DNA of 64,000 nucleotides from Paenibacillus agricola (GCF_011440305.1 NZ_JAAOIW010000004.1:124001-188000); one strand, 5' to 3'. Counted from the stretch's first letter, positions 53,298 through 62,802 are shown. The notes: generated by a model from the letters alone, not told the origin. Translations and numbers: made by a program.

Positions 53298-54763
53298 ATG
53301 CCAAAAAAGGATTTCAATGGAAGCAATTTTTTGCACCCCATTCATTGAAAATTCAGCTTTTATCCCGTTCTTTGCTGATTTTGGGAGCGCTCTTGGTGCT
53401 AATTGGCCTGCTGCAATATGTATTTATGAAGGAAATTATTTATAAAAATAAAGCAACCAGCGTGCAGAGCCAAATCATGTCGATGCCCCGCGATGCCTGG
53501 CTGCAAACTACTAGGACAGAGAATGGCGGCATCTCGCGGGCTCCCTTCTTTTTTATGCCGGAAACAACAATGGCTTTCATTGATACTAGCGGCAATCACA
53601 CAGTATTTCCCAGCCGTTCAGGCAATGGTAACCCGCCTAAGCTGAGTACAGAAGATTACCTCGAAATTCTGAATGAAAAAAGAAGAAGGCCCGGGCCGAT
53701 CTACCGAATTATGTATGATGATAAAGATGTTGAACAATTGGTTGTTCTTCAACCGGTTTCCACATCTCCTGGACAAATCAACGGGATCGTTCAAGTCAGC
53801 ACAATGACAGGACCACTTAAGGAATTGCTGATTGGACAGATGCTTACATTTTTATTGCTATCTCTGGTGGCTATGGTGTTTGGCTTGCTCGGCTACTTGC
53901 CCGTGCTTCGCAAGACGCTAGTCCCTTTATTTAATATGGTCAACACTGCAGAACAAATTAACGCTGGCAACCTAGACAAAAGGTTTCCAACCCGGCAAGG
54001 ACAGCAGGAAGTCGACCAATTGGCGGAATCCTTCAACGGCATGTTAGAGCGGCTCGAGGATTCCTTTAAAGCCGAGAAAGAAACTCAGGAGCAGATGCAC
54101 CGGTTCATCGCCGATGCCTCCCATGAGCTGCGTACACCACTTACCTCCATCCACGGATTTCTGGAGGTTCTCCTGCGGGGAGCAGCCAACAATCAGGAGC
54201 AGCTTCAGAAATCGTTGAAAAGCATGCATGGAGAATCAGGGCGGCTCAATAAGCTGGTTAATGATCTGCTCATGCTGGCCAAGCTTGACCGTGACCGCAG
54301 CCCGCAATTCCAGCTTAAAGAGGGCATACTGGACACCGTGATCCGGGAAATGGAGCCGCAGCTGCGCATTTTGGCTGGCACCCGCAAGCTTACATTTCAT
54401 ATTGAACCCAATATGAAATGCCGGTTTGTTACCGACAAAATGAAGCAGGTTGTGTTAAACCTGTTCCAGAACGCAGTCCAGCATACGGAGGCGGATACAG
54501 GACATATCAAGGTTGCCTTAGTAAGTAAGGATTCAGGAGTTGAGCTATCGATTAAGGATAATGGACCCGGCATAAGCGCCTCCCATCTTCCCCATGTGTT
54601 CGAACGGTTTTATCGAAGCGATTCATCCCGCGCCCGCCAATATGGAGGAGCTGGATTAGGTTTATCGATCACCAAATCCATCGTCAATTCGCATGGAGGG
54701 AAAATCCACGTTACCTCTAAGGATGGTGAAGGCTGCACCTTCTATGTTTGGATACCCCAGTGA
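53294..54763 (+). CDS. Membrane sensor histidine kinase
   Basis: A 489-residue kinase: helix one (about 22-42), an extracytoplasmic sensor region of roughly 130 residues without a recognised domain, helix two (about 180-205), HAMP, HisKA with [20 protein letters not shown], and HATPase with NLFQNAVQHTEAD, DNGPGISASHLPHVFERFY and GGAGLGLSITKS. Partner of the response regulator. The stimulus is unknown; cell-envelope stress or an exported substrate of the neighbouring pump is plausible. Confidence 0.95.
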   Translation: MNAKKGFQWKQFFAPHSLKIQLLSRSLLILGALLVLIGLLQYVFMKEIIYKNKATSVQSQIMSMPRDAWLQTTRTENGGISRAPFFFMPETTMAFIDTSGNHTVFPSRSGNGNPPKLSTEDYLEILNEKRRRPGPIYRIMYDDKDVEQLVVLQPVSTSPGQINGIVQVSTMTGPLKELLIGQMLTFLLLSLVAMVFGLLGYLPVLRKTLVPLFNMVNTAEQINAGNLDKRFPTRQGQQEVDQLAESFNGMLERLEDSFKAEKETQEQMHRFIADASHELRTPLTSIHGFLEVLLRGAANNQEQLQKSLKSMHGESGRLNKLVNDLLMLAKLDRDRSPQFQLKEGILDTVIREMEPQLRILAGTRKLTFHIEPNMKCRFVTDKMKQVVLNLFQNAVQHTEADTGHIKVALVSKDSGVELSIKDNGPGISASHLPHVFERFYRSDSSRARQYGGAGLGLSITKSIVNSHGGKIHVTSKDGEGCTFYVWIPQ

Positions 54764-54800
54764 TTAAGGGCGTTAATTATTAATGCTCTTGCTACATTTA

Positions 54801-54846
54801 AAAGAACCGTTCAAGGAACATATGACCCTTGGACGGTTCTTTATTA
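54801..54846. terminator. Bidirectional terminator between the kinase and MFS genes
   Basis: AAAGAACCGT and ACGGTTCTTT arms with an inner CAAGG/CCTTG pairing. It serves both convergent genes. Confidence 0.88.
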
Positions 54847-54856
54847 TACTACATAG

Positions 54857-56200
54857 CTATACTTTCCTAATTAAAAAAGAGGACGCCAGTGCAAACAAAC
54901 TAGCAATAAAGCCATAAACGAATAAGGCGTGGAAGCCGCTATACACATCGGCTCCTCTGGTAAGAAAGGCACCCATCACAGTAACACCAACCGCTGTGCC
55001 GATATTACGCGAAAACAGCTGGAGAGAGGTTGAAATGCCCTTCTGGTCGGCAGCAACCATCTGCTGCGATCCAATTGTAGACACTGTAAAGATCAAGCCA
55101 AACGCCAGCCCTTGGACGACCATTACCGCAAACACATACCAAAACCCCGTACCCTGCTTCATAACCAACAGCATCGCCCCAGCGATTACACTTAAGACAT
55201 TACCTATCCTGACCAGCCTTCCGTAGCCCCACCTCAACGTCCATTTGCCACTAGGCACCGCCACTACCATCCAGCCGAAAGATACCCCCAGCAGCGCTAA
55301 CCCGCTCACAAACAAGGAATAATTTTCTTCCTGCAAAAATAACGGCACATAGCTGGATACCCCAAACAACGCGGCGCAGGACAGAAATCCATTGATATTA
55401 AGGGCTGCAATCGGACCGTTGGCAAGTAAGCTTAAAGGCACAATCGGTGATGAGTGCTGCTTCTCATAGAAATAAAAAGCTACCAGAACCACAATACCAG
55501 CTGCCGTATAAGCAAACATATAGCTCTCTACAACCGTAGTGAGCAGCAATAAACTAACACCCGTTGCAAATAGGCAAGCGCCAAGTACGTCCACTCTGGA
55601 TTTCCGCGGCACATATTGCTCTTTATATGCATACAGCAACGCCAAGGAAATCAAACAAAGCGGAATATTGATATAAAAAATCCACCGCCAGCTCGCGTAT
55701 TGGACAAACAAAGCTCCTAGCAAGGGAGCCAGAATTGCTGACAAAGCCCACATCCCTGTGAAGACGGCCTGCACCTTGCCTCTCTTTTCCGGTGGGTATA
55801 GATCTCCAGCAATAATATTGGGAAAAGGCAGCATCACGCCGGCCCCGATTCCTTGAACTGCACGAAACAGAATTAACTGGATCATGGTATTCGCAAATCC
55901 GCATAATAAAGAGCCTAACATAAAGATTAAAATGCCAATCGAAAAAATAGTTTTTCGCCCATATAAATCAGAAATACGCCCAGCTACCGGAGCCACAACT
56001 GTCGAGACTACCATGTACGAGGCAAAGCTCCATGCATATAACTGAAAACCGCCTAATTCCTTGGCAATAATCGGCATGGTTGTATTAATTATAGTCGTGT
56101 CCATAGAAGCTACTAGCATAGCAATAACGACACTTGCCATAATGGGCAGCTTACTACTACTAGCCAGAACACTTACTGCTGGTGCTGGTGCTGACAACAA
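54857..56200 (-). CDS. MFS exporter, DHA2-type
   Basis: A 447-residue drug:proton antiporter-like carrier with about 12-14 helices. Motif A is GRISDLYGRKTIF, motif C-like segments are in LAPLLGALFVQYASWRWIFYINIP, a DHA2 hallmark, and SMDTTIINTTMPIIAKELG is the start of helix one. It should export hydrophobic drugs. It starts at TTG, six bases behind GGAGG; a second TTG follows directly. No regulator is adjacent. Confidence 0.9.
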   Translation of the reverse strand: MLSAPAPAVSVLASSSKLPIMASVVIAMLVASMDTTIINTTMPIIAKELGGFQLYAWSFASYMVVSTVVAPVAGRISDLYGRKTIFSIGILIFMLGSLLCGFANTMIQLILFRAVQGIGAGVMLPFPNIIAGDLYPPEKRGKVQAVFTGMWALSAILAPLLGALFVQYASWRWIFYINIPLCLISLALLYAYKEQYVPRKSRVDVLGACLFATGVSLLLLTTVVESYMFAYTAAGIVVLVAFYFYEKQHSSPIVPLSLLANGPIAALNINGFLSCAALFGVSSYVPLFLQEENYSLFVSGLALLGVSFGWMVVAVPSGKWTLRWGYGRLVRIGNVLSVIAGAMLLVMKQGTGFWYVFAVMVVQGLAFGLIFTVSTIGSQQMVAADQKGISTSLQLFSRNIGTAVGVTVMGAFLTRGADVYSGFHALFVYGFIASLFALASSFLIRKV

Positions 56201-56250
56201 AAGCTTCCTCCTTCAATCCGTATGTGACGGTTAAAGCTCATCATATCTAG

Positions 56251-56643
56251 CTAGCTAATTTTATTAAGCCCAGCATATTTGGAAATGACCAACAGCAGCT
56301 CGTCCAATATAGGCAGAATAAATTGGACATGGCCCATCTGGAAAATGCCGCTACGATTATGCAGCGATGCATCCTGCACATAAAAACGATAGTGGGGGAT
56401 GCCGTAAGACATATTAATAATTTCACTGCCCGAGGACCTGCGGTTATGAAAGGTGATCGCTTTGAATTCGGAAGTATCAAAGGGCATAATGCTAATAATA
56501 TTTTCCAGCTTGATAAAATAATTGGCATGCGGCTTTTGGTAAACCAGCTCTTTAGTGGAAACCGTGATCCCAAATCCGCTTTTTTTGTGGGAAATTTTCA
56601 AATCGCCCTCAAGTGATTTAATTTGAATAAAATGCTCGCTCAT
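56251..56643 (-). CDS. Hypothetical protein
   Basis: A 130-residue soluble protein with alternating strands (KISHKKSGFGITVSTKELVY, FKAITFHNRRSSGSEIINM, HYRFYVQDASL) and a hydrophobic C-terminal helix (FILPILDELLLVISKYAG). The pattern suggests a PH-like fold, but I do not recognise a family. A GGAGG-type site (AGGAGGAAGG) precedes the ATG. It lies 50 bases upstream of the MFS gene on the same strand. Confidence 0.6.
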   Translation of the reverse strand: MSEHFIQIKSLEGDLKISHKKSGFGITVSTKELVYQKPHANYFIKLENIISIMPFDTSEFKAITFHNRRSSGSEIINMSYGIPHYRFYVQDASLHNRSGIFQMGHVQFILPILDELLLVISKYAGLNKIS

Positions 56644-56888
56644 GGTTCCTTCCTCCTTTTGCGCCTATCCGCGGGATGGAGAAGCTTGTCTACCTTTACG
56701 GAAAAGCAAATAACCCGTTTGGCTTAGTTCTGGCTCAGTTCTGGCTAAGTTCGTTTGCCAAAAAGCATACCATATTACGAGTTAAGACGCTACATGTCTC
56801 TTATTACCTTTTGCATTCGCTCTCCCTATGCTACAATACTTGGATTAACGAGAGCGATTATTCATTGAATTCGGGAGGCTTCACCCAT

Positions 56889-57509
56889 ATGCTCATTATC
56901 GGAATTGCCGGAGGTACCGGATCAGGCAAGACTACCGTAGCCCGCTCCATAATTGACAAGCTCGGCAGCGAACTTATCACTTTTATTTCCCAGGATAACT
57001 ATTACCGGGATGTTAATGAGCTTGATTTTGACCAAAGGGCAGCCATTAACTATGACCATCCTTTGGCTTTTGATAATGAGCTTCTGCTCCAACAGCTCCA
57101 GCTTCTGAAGGATGGCGTGACTGTACAGTCTCCCTCGTATGATTTTGCCAATCATTCACGGGCGGTTCAAACCTTTGAACTGATTCCCAATCCCATTGTG
57201 ATCGTCGAAGGGCTGCATGTCTTATATGACGAGCCTGTGCGGGGATTACTCGATATTAAGGTTTTCGTGGACACCGATCCCGATGTACGGATTATGCGCC
57301 GCGTGCTGCGGGATATTCAAGAACGGGGGCGTAGCATCCAATCCGTGTACGACCAATATTTATCTACGGTTAAGCCGATGCATGAGGCTTTTATTGAGCC
57401 GTCCAAAAAATATGCCGACATCATCATACCCGAGGGTGGGCACAACGAAGTCGGCATTAGCTTGCTTACGATATTAACGGAGAAATACTTGCAATACCCG
57501 ACTGCTTAA
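56889..57509 (+). CDS. udk: Uridine kinase
   Basis: A 206-residue kinase converting uridine or cytidine to UMP or CMP in pyrimidine salvage. Walker A is GIAGGTGSGKTTVA, followed by SQDNYYRD, NYDHPLAFD, SPSYDFANHSR and IVEGLHVLYDE. The open frame extends 71 codons further upstream but the ATG at 56889 follows GGGAGG by ten bases and starts the family sequence. The last 44 bases overlap a convergent gene. Confidence 0.93.
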   Translation: MLIIGIAGGTGSGKTTVARSIIDKLGSELITFISQDNYYRDVNELDFDQRAAINYDHPLAFDNELLLQQLQLLKDGVTVQSPSYDFANHSRAVQTFELIPNPIVIVEGLHVLYDEPVRGLLDIKVFVDTDPDVRIMRRVLRDIQERGRSIQSVYDQYLSTVKPMHEAFIEPSKKYADIIIPEGGHNEVGISLLTILTEKYLQYPTA

Positions 57510-57783
57510 CTTCGTCCCAGTGAAGCTTGAACTTAGGGTCATTTTTAAGCTTTACATTGCACATCTTTAGCTGGTTCTCTGAGAGCTCCAGCAGTTCCCA
57601 TTCCTCCAGCTCCGCTTCGCCTTGGGCGACCAGGAATTGAGCGTAATCCGCCTCTGCGTCTTCTACATACTCCCAGTTTTTGGTGCCATAATAGGGCAAG
57701 CGGTAACCATTGACCATGGTACAGGTGTATAGCTCGGATGTTTGCTTATGCTTGATCACATAGGGCAAGCTACTCGCCTCCAT
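57466..57783 (-). CDS. Small hypothetical protein coupled to the 2-oxoacid oxidoreductase
   Basis: A 105-residue soluble acidic protein: YVIKHKQTSELYTCTMVNGY, RLPYYGTKNWEYVEDAEADY and EEWELLELSENQLKMCNV. No family recognised. Its ATG directly follows the TAA of the upstream oxidoreductase gene with no gap, so it is probably translated with it. Its 3' end overlaps udk by 44 bases. Confidence 0.65.
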   Translation of the reverse strand: MEASSLPYVIKHKQTSELYTCTMVNGYRLPYYGTKNWEYVEDAEADYAQFLVAQGEAELEEWELLELSENQLKMCNVKLKNDPKFKLHWDEVKQSGIASISPLIS

Positions 57784-60090
57784 TTACAAATGCGGATTCT
57801 CGTGCTTCGCTTTCAGCATATTCCAGCGGCGCTCGACCTCACGCTCGAATTCTTTGTAGGAATCCTCATATTCCGGCTTCGTCATATGCTTGGTTTTGCC
57901 CATCGTCGTTAACCATTCCGAAAGCGGAATTTTTTTGCTCTTCTCTTCCGGGTTATACGTCAATGTGGTTACCCCATGCTCGACCTCATACAGCGGGAAG
58001 AAGCAGGAATCGACAGCCGCGCCCACGATATTGGAGCCCTGCTCGTCATCAGACAGCCAGTTCAATGGGCAGGCAATCAGGATCTTGCCGTACACCAAAC
58101 CTTCGTTCTGCGCATACCATTGTGCCTTCGCACCTTTGCGCACCAAATCCTGCGGGAACGCCTCTGACCCCGTGAATACATAAGGGATATGCGTGGCAGC
58201 CATAATTTGCGCGGTATCCTTGTGGTGGAATACTTTGCCGCCTTGCTTAGAGCCTACATTAGAAGTAGATGTACGGTGCCCCATCGGGGTCGAATAGGAT
58301 AACTGGGCTCCTGTATTCATATATCCCTCATTATCATACTCAAGAATGATCATCTTATGGTTTCTTAGTGCAGCCCCGATCGCAGGCCCCATGCCGATGT
58401 CCATACCGCCGTCGCCAGTAATCATTACAAATGTGAAGTCGGCAGGCAGATTGTAGGCATCCAGCTCACCGCGACGTTTACGCTCCCAGAACATCTCCAC
58501 GACACCTGACATCGTCGCTGCTCCATTTTGGAACAGGTTATGGATGTATGTCGCTTTATGGGACGAATACGGGTAGCCCGTTGTGACTACCATCGCACAG
58601 CCCGTGTGGAACAAGGCGACTATATCGCTCTCGATCCCTTTGAAAAACAATTCAAGACCCGAAAAGATCCCGCAGCCCGGACAGGCTCCATGACCTGGTG
58701 CAATCCGCTTCGGTTTCTTCGTTAAGGAGCGCAGCGGCGGGATGCGGACATTCAGCTTCTTGGTCGTTTCGTCTTGTTTCACGGTAATTAAGCCTGTATT
58801 CAAATCCTCGTATTTCATCGGGTTTAATACCCGCTTCATCGCCCGGTTAGGGTCACCTACCGAATGCCCGTAATAATCAAACGGCACCTCGACCTTACCT
58901 TGGTTAACGGCATCAATCGCAAACTGGAACATGGCATGCCCGTCCTCATTGTAGAAATCTTTGCCGCCAAGCCCATAGATACGACTAATGACCATCGTTG
59001 TGCTGTTGCCATGCGTGAACAGTGCCGCTTTAATCTCATTGACCATATTGCCGCCATGACCGCCATAAGAATCGGCACGGTCACCTACTGTAACCGCTTT
59101 AACGTTCTTCAAGGCTTCAGCAATCGCCTTTTGTGGGAAAGGGCGAATAATATTCGGCGCCAGCGAGCCCGCTTTAATGCCTTGTGCCCGCAATTGATCC
59201 ACCACGTCTTTAATGATTTCTGATGCTGAGTTTAGCAGAAATACAACAACTTCGGCATCCTCCATACAGTATTGGTCCAGGATCGGATAATCCCGTCCTG
59301 TCAGCACTGCGTATTCCTTGCGAATCCGGTCAAATACATGCTCTGCATTATACATCGCCATCGATTGCTGGTAGCAGTTATTGATGTAGTCCGGCTCATT
59401 CATGTACGGTCCAACCGTAATCGGGTTATTGCGATCCAAGGTATCCGGGTAGCCCATCGGTGGCTGCGGCCCGACAAATGCCTGCACGTCCTCACGTTTA
59501 GTAAATGTTTGCACACGACGCTTTTGATGGGAGGTAAAATAGCCGTCAGAAGCAACAAGGACCGGCAAACGCACTTCCGCATCCTCTGCAAGCTTAAGTG
59601 CCATAATATTCATATCATAGACGGCCTGCGGATCACGGCACATCAGAATCGGCCAGCCTGTATTCAGAGCATAATACAGATCGGAATGGTCACCATGAAT
59701 ATTCAACGGACCGGATACCGAGCGGCATACTAAATTCATGACCATTGGAAAACGAGTACCTGATTGCACAGGCATTTGCTCAAGCATATACAAATAGCCA
59801 TTCGCGCTTGTTGCATTAAATACACGTCCACCCGCTGTAGAAGCGCCGTAGCAAATGCCTGCCGAGCCGTGCTCACCATCCGCGGGGATCAGCTTGATGT
59901 CATGCTGGCCATTGGCCTTCATCATATCAAGAAATTGTGCTACCTCTGTAGAAGGCGAGATCGGGAAATATCCCATAACATGATAATTAATCTGGTGTGC
60001 TGCATAAGCTGCCATTTCATTGCCGGATTCATAAACCATCCGTTGCTCCACTGTTCCCTGAGGCATCTCTTTATTAATCTCAATAGCCAC
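57784..60090 (-). CDS. 2-oxoacid:ferredoxin oxidoreductase, fused alpha-beta subunit
   Basis: About 768 residues. The first part (to about 430) is the alpha subunit: GNEMAAYAAHQINYHVMGYF, PISPSTEVAQ and the TGRDYPILDQY-type domain II. The second (about 465-740) is the TPP-binding beta subunit: GHGACPGCGIFSGLELF with the cysteines of a cluster or fold and MITGDGGMDIGMG with the TPP magnesium motif. It decarboxylates pyruvate or a related 2-oxoacid to acyl-CoA, reducing ferredoxin. I suggest the GTG at 60090, six bases behind GGTGGAG; a GTG four codons upstream is too near the site. Operon with the gamma-delta gene. Confidence 0.88.
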   Translation of the reverse strand: MAIEINKEMPQGTVEQRMVYESGNEMAAYAAHQINYHVMGYFPISPSTEVAQFLDMMKANGQHDIKLIPADGEHGSAGICYGASTAGGRVFNATSANGYLYMLEQMPVQSGTRFPMVMNLVCRSVSGPLNIHGDHSDLYYALNTGWPILMCRDPQAVYDMNIMALKLAEDAEVRLPVLVASDGYFTSHQKRRVQTFTKREDVQAFVGPQPPMGYPDTLDRNNPITVGPYMNEPDYINNCYQQSMAMYNAEHVFDRIRKEYAVLTGRDYPILDQYCMEDAEVVVFLLNSASEIIKDVVDQLRAQGIKAGSLAPNIIRPFPQKAIAEALKNVKAVTVGDRADSYGGHGGNMVNEIKAALFTHGNSTTMVISRIYGLGGKDFYNEDGHAMFQFAIDAVNQGKVEVPFDYYGHSVGDPNRAMKRVLNPMKYEDLNTGLITVKQDETTKKLNVRIPPLRSLTKKPKRIAPGHGACPGCGIFSGLELFFKGIESDIVALFHTGCAMVVTTGYPYSSHKATYIHNLFQNGAATMSGVVEMFWERKRRGELDAYNLPADFTFVMITGDGGMDIGMGPAIGAALRNHKMIILEYDNEGYMNTGAQLSYSTPMGHRTSTSNVGSKQGGKVFHHKDTAQIMAATHIPYVFTGSEAFPQDLVRKGAKAQWYAQNEGLVYGKILIACPLNWLSDDEQGSNIVGAAVDSCFFPLYEVEHGVTTLTYNPEEKSKKIPLSEWLTTMGKTKHMTKPEYEDSYKEFEREVERRWNMLKAKHENPHL

Positions 60091-60158
60091 CTGCTTCTCC
60101 ACCCTTCAGTTTGCGTTTGTCTGATAGACCTTTATTCGCTTCCTGCACTTCTACCCCA

Positions 60159-61166
60159 TTAGGTAGTAGCTAGATCAAACCGATGCGGCATGCGATGCTC
60201 ATCAGCATAACCATCGGCTTCCCGCGCACTTGTTAGCGCTTCCGTAGGACAGGCCTGGACACATTTCAAGCAGCCTTTACAGTATTGGTAATCGATCCCT
60301 TGAAGAAACATTTGCTGCCTGCCCTTTTTATCCGCTTGCTCATCCCACACAAAGCAGAAATCTGGACAGACATTGTCACAGGCTGCACAGTGGATACATT
60401 TATCATCATCGAAGTGAGGCATCATGCCCGCACGCGAAATACTAAGATCCTTCAAGATGCTATTGCCAGGATTCGTAATAACGCCTCCCATCGCCTGTGT
60501 AGCATAACCAAGCACCGGAGTATCCTGACGTAAAAAAGATGGCATCACGTCCCCTTCATCCAGAGTAAAGGTTTGGAACACAACCTCATTGTAACCCCTT
60601 TCAAAAGTATTAAGTGCGGGCTGTACGGCGAGCGGGTACTTCTTCTCCAACGATTTACGGATGACGTTTTTCATCGTATCGGGATTTAGGAAGGGACATA
60701 GCCGGAATAATGCACCCAGCATCGCCATATTCACCCTGTTTTTTTCTTCAAGTGAAATGCCAATTGCATCAATAACAGCTACCGTTCCGCCTTTCATATT
60801 CATCTTTTCTTTTAACTGCTCTGGAGTTTTGGTCGAATTGACCAAGACCAGTGAATCCTCGTAAATGCCGCTGGTGACATTAATCGTTTTGGACAACGCC
60901 TCATGAAAAACACCTACCACATGTGGGCGTTCTACAGGTGATGTATCCCTGATGTTGGTATTGATTTCACAGAATCGGATATGCGCCTTAACAGCAGAGC
61001 CCTTCTTCTCAGAGCCGTAGGAGGAAAAGCTCACTCCATTTAATCCTGCCCCGACTACACCTGCTTCCGCCAACATTTTTCCAGCTAGATTGGCGCCAAG
61101 CCCACCTATGGATTCCAATCGGATTTCAAAAAAGCCCAGCTCATTCGTTCTTGGTAGCGTAACCAT
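60159..61166 (-). CDS. 2-oxoacid:ferredoxin oxidoreductase, gamma subunit fused to a 2x[4Fe-4S] ferredoxin domain
   Basis: A 335-residue protein. Residues 10-190 are the gamma subunit (SIGGLGANLAGKMLAEAGVV, FSSYGSEKKGSAVKAHIRF). The C-terminal part has two four-cysteine motifs, CIHCAACDNVCPDFCF and YCKGCLKCVQACPTEA, for two [4Fe-4S] clusters that take electrons from the TPP subunit. GGGG is upstream of the ATG at 61166. With the alpha-beta fusion it makes a complete two-polypeptide enzyme. Confidence 0.9.
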   Translation of the reverse strand: MVTLPRTNELGFFEIRLESIGGLGANLAGKMLAEAGVVGAGLNGVSFSSYGSEKKGSAVKAHIRFCEINTNIRDTSPVERPHVVGVFHEALSKTINVTSGIYEDSLVLVNSTKTPEQLKEKMNMKGGTVAVIDAIGISLEEKNRVNMAMLGALFRLCPFLNPDTMKNVIRKSLEKKYPLAVQPALNTFERGYNEVVFQTFTLDEGDVMPSFLRQDTPVLGYATQAMGGVITNPGNSILKDLSISRAGMMPHFDDDKCIHCAACDNVCPDFCFVWDEQADKKGRQQMFLQGIDYQYCKGCLKCVQACPTEALTSAREADGYADEHRMPHRFDLATT

Positions 61167-61293
61167 TGCATGACCCCTTTCGAAAATAGACTGAAATAAT
61201 AATTAGTTTTCCAAATACTTATTATATTCTGAATAGAACGACAAATTCCTCTATTAAAAAAATATTTATTTGTTAATAGAGGAATTGCTTTGC

Positions 61294-61857
61294 CTACAAA
61301 ACTCTAAAAAAGCCGTTCCCATTCGTTGGCACAATGGGCTCTCGATCATGCATGAGGCCTGCACCTTTGCCATTAAGCGCTGCATCAATCAGCCACTGTG
61401 TGAAGCTGGCCACCTTCATCGTCTGCATATCCTCAAGCGAATAAAACCCTGCCGCATCAACCTCTACGCCATCGGGAATCGGCTCGCCGCTAATATAATC
61501 CATCTCAAAGGCGACATATAAATTATGAACGGACGAACGCGGCTGGTCACGCAAAGCAATAATGCCTTTTACACGGGTTTCCACGCCTGACTCTTCTAAT
61601 ACCTCACGAACAACGGTTTGCTCAATAGGCTCCAACTGCTCGATATAACCACCGGGATTTGTCCAATTCCCTTTGCCTGGCTCCTGCGCTCTGCGGACTA
61701 ACAGCACTTTATCATCTTTAATAACAAGAGCGCCAACGCCAATACTGTAAGATCCCCAATGGACATACGTGCAATTGGTACATGCTCGCCGCTCTACCCC
61801 ATCCATGGTGCGGACTACCATGGCATGTCCGCATTCTGTGCAAAAATTAATCGACAT
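61294..61857 (-). CDS. NUDIX hydrolase with N-terminal zinc ribbon
   Basis: A 187-residue enzyme. Residues 5-30 hold CTEC and CTNC, a four-cysteine zinc ribbon; the NUDIX box is GGYIEQLEPIEQTVVREVLE followed by ESG. The zinc ribbon plus NUDIX arrangement recalls NudC-type NADH pyrophosphatase, but NudC is longer. Substrate unknown. The start is the ATG at 61857 behind GAGAGGTGG; an upstream ATG is rejected. Confidence 0.88.
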   Translation of the reverse strand: MSINFCTECGHAMVVRTMDGVERRACTNCTYVHWGSYSIGVGALVIKDDKVLLVRRAQEPGKGNWTNPGGYIEQLEPIEQTVVREVLEESGVETRVKGIIALRDQPRSSVHNLYVAFEMDYISGEPIPDGVEVDAAGFYSLEDMQTMKVASFTQWLIDAALNGKGAGLMHDREPIVPTNGNGFFRVL

Positions 61858-62348
61858 TGCTTTATTCCACCTCTCTGTAAACATCGCTTGTCTGTGCCAC
61901 TAGTGGCAGCTATCAGTAATAATAGCTTTTTTCAGGTTATCTTTCTAGTACCTTATTAGCATAACTCCCTACCATGGAGCGTTGGCGATGGCAGGCGGAA
62001 GTCATAACTTCTACATGGAGCGTTGACGATGGAAGGCGTATGGGATTCCAGCCGTTCTTGGAGTCATGTCCCCTTGATTAGACTTGGTGGTGGGAAAATG
62101 GCTTTAAAGACAGCCCGCAAGCTTTCCATCCCTCACGCCTGCCCTCTTCTCCCTCGTAAACCCAAGGTCTGCTGAGTTGATTTTGCTAACAATTCTGCCA
62201 TTTGGCGATTTCCCTAGTAAAGACAACATTGCTTTTGTCACAGCAAACATGCCAAAAAGCCTTACGCAGAAAAGAGCGCAAGGCTTTTGTATCATTCATA
62301 CCTCATACCATCCAAACCTGATAAAAACCAAGCTCTGGCACAGGCGGA
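61858..62348. other. Intergenic region with a short direct repeat
   Basis: About 490 bases without a convincing gene. It holds two copies of a roughly 25-bp element, CATGGAGCGTTG(G/A)CGATGG, at 61973 and 62014 (41 bp apart), and a terminator at 62255-62288. Confidence 0.5.
62255..62288. terminator. Terminator after the CotF-like gene
   Basis: AAAAGCCTT and AAGGCTTTT arms with inner CGC/GCG pairing; T runs on both strands. Confidence 0.85.
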
Positions 62349-62771
62349 TTACATCATATAAGGCTGATACTGGGAATTTCCATTGTTACTGTTAGTGTTA
62401 GTGTAGCCAAATACCGAAGTCTGGCTGTTAACCGATTGCCTTTGCAACCTAGCTTGTACAAATTGCTCGGTTTCTTGCTGCTCACGCTTGAATTGATTGA
62501 ATTGCTTCTCCATTTCCTGGCGAAGCGCTGGTGAGGAGGTATTGTACATATTTTGCTGCTTCATACATTGATATACCTCTTCTTGCATCTGCATTGTGCT
62601 TTGCAGTAAGCCATTAAATACTTGACGGATATTGCTGCAATTCGATTCATTGGCGGCAATCGTATATTCTCGGCTTGTCCGTTTTAATTCACAAAGAATC
62701 GTATAAAGCATATCTTTCTCCGGCAGCATATGTTGCTGTTGTTGCTGTGTTTGTTGTTGTTGATTAAACAA
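62349..62771 (-). CDS. CotF-like spore coat protein
   Basis: About 140 residues. A Gln-rich start (FNQQQQTQQQQQH) is followed by a helical domain with MLYTILCELKRTSREYTIAA, CSNIRQVFNGLLQSTM and MQEEVYQCMKQQNMY, as in the CotF family of spore coat proteins, and a Gln/Asn/Tyr-rich end. I prefer the TTG at 62771, six bases behind AGAGGTG; a GTG three codons upstream overlaps the site. Likely expressed late in sporulation in the mother cell. Confidence 0.8.
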   Translation of the reverse strand: MFNQQQQTQQQQQHMLPEKDMLYTILCELKRTSREYTIAANESNCSNIRQVFNGLLQSTMQMQEEVYQCMKQQNMYNTSSPALRQEMEKQFNQFKREQQETEQFVQARLQRQSVNSQTSVFGYTNTNSNNGNSQYQPYMM

Positions 62772-62802
62772 AGCCTTCACCTCTTTTTAATTTTTCAATT
62801 CA

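Noticed and set aside
57890-60162. Plus-strand open frames over the oxidoreductase genes
   Set aside because: They have no start signals and no recognisable domains; the minus strand is clearly coding.
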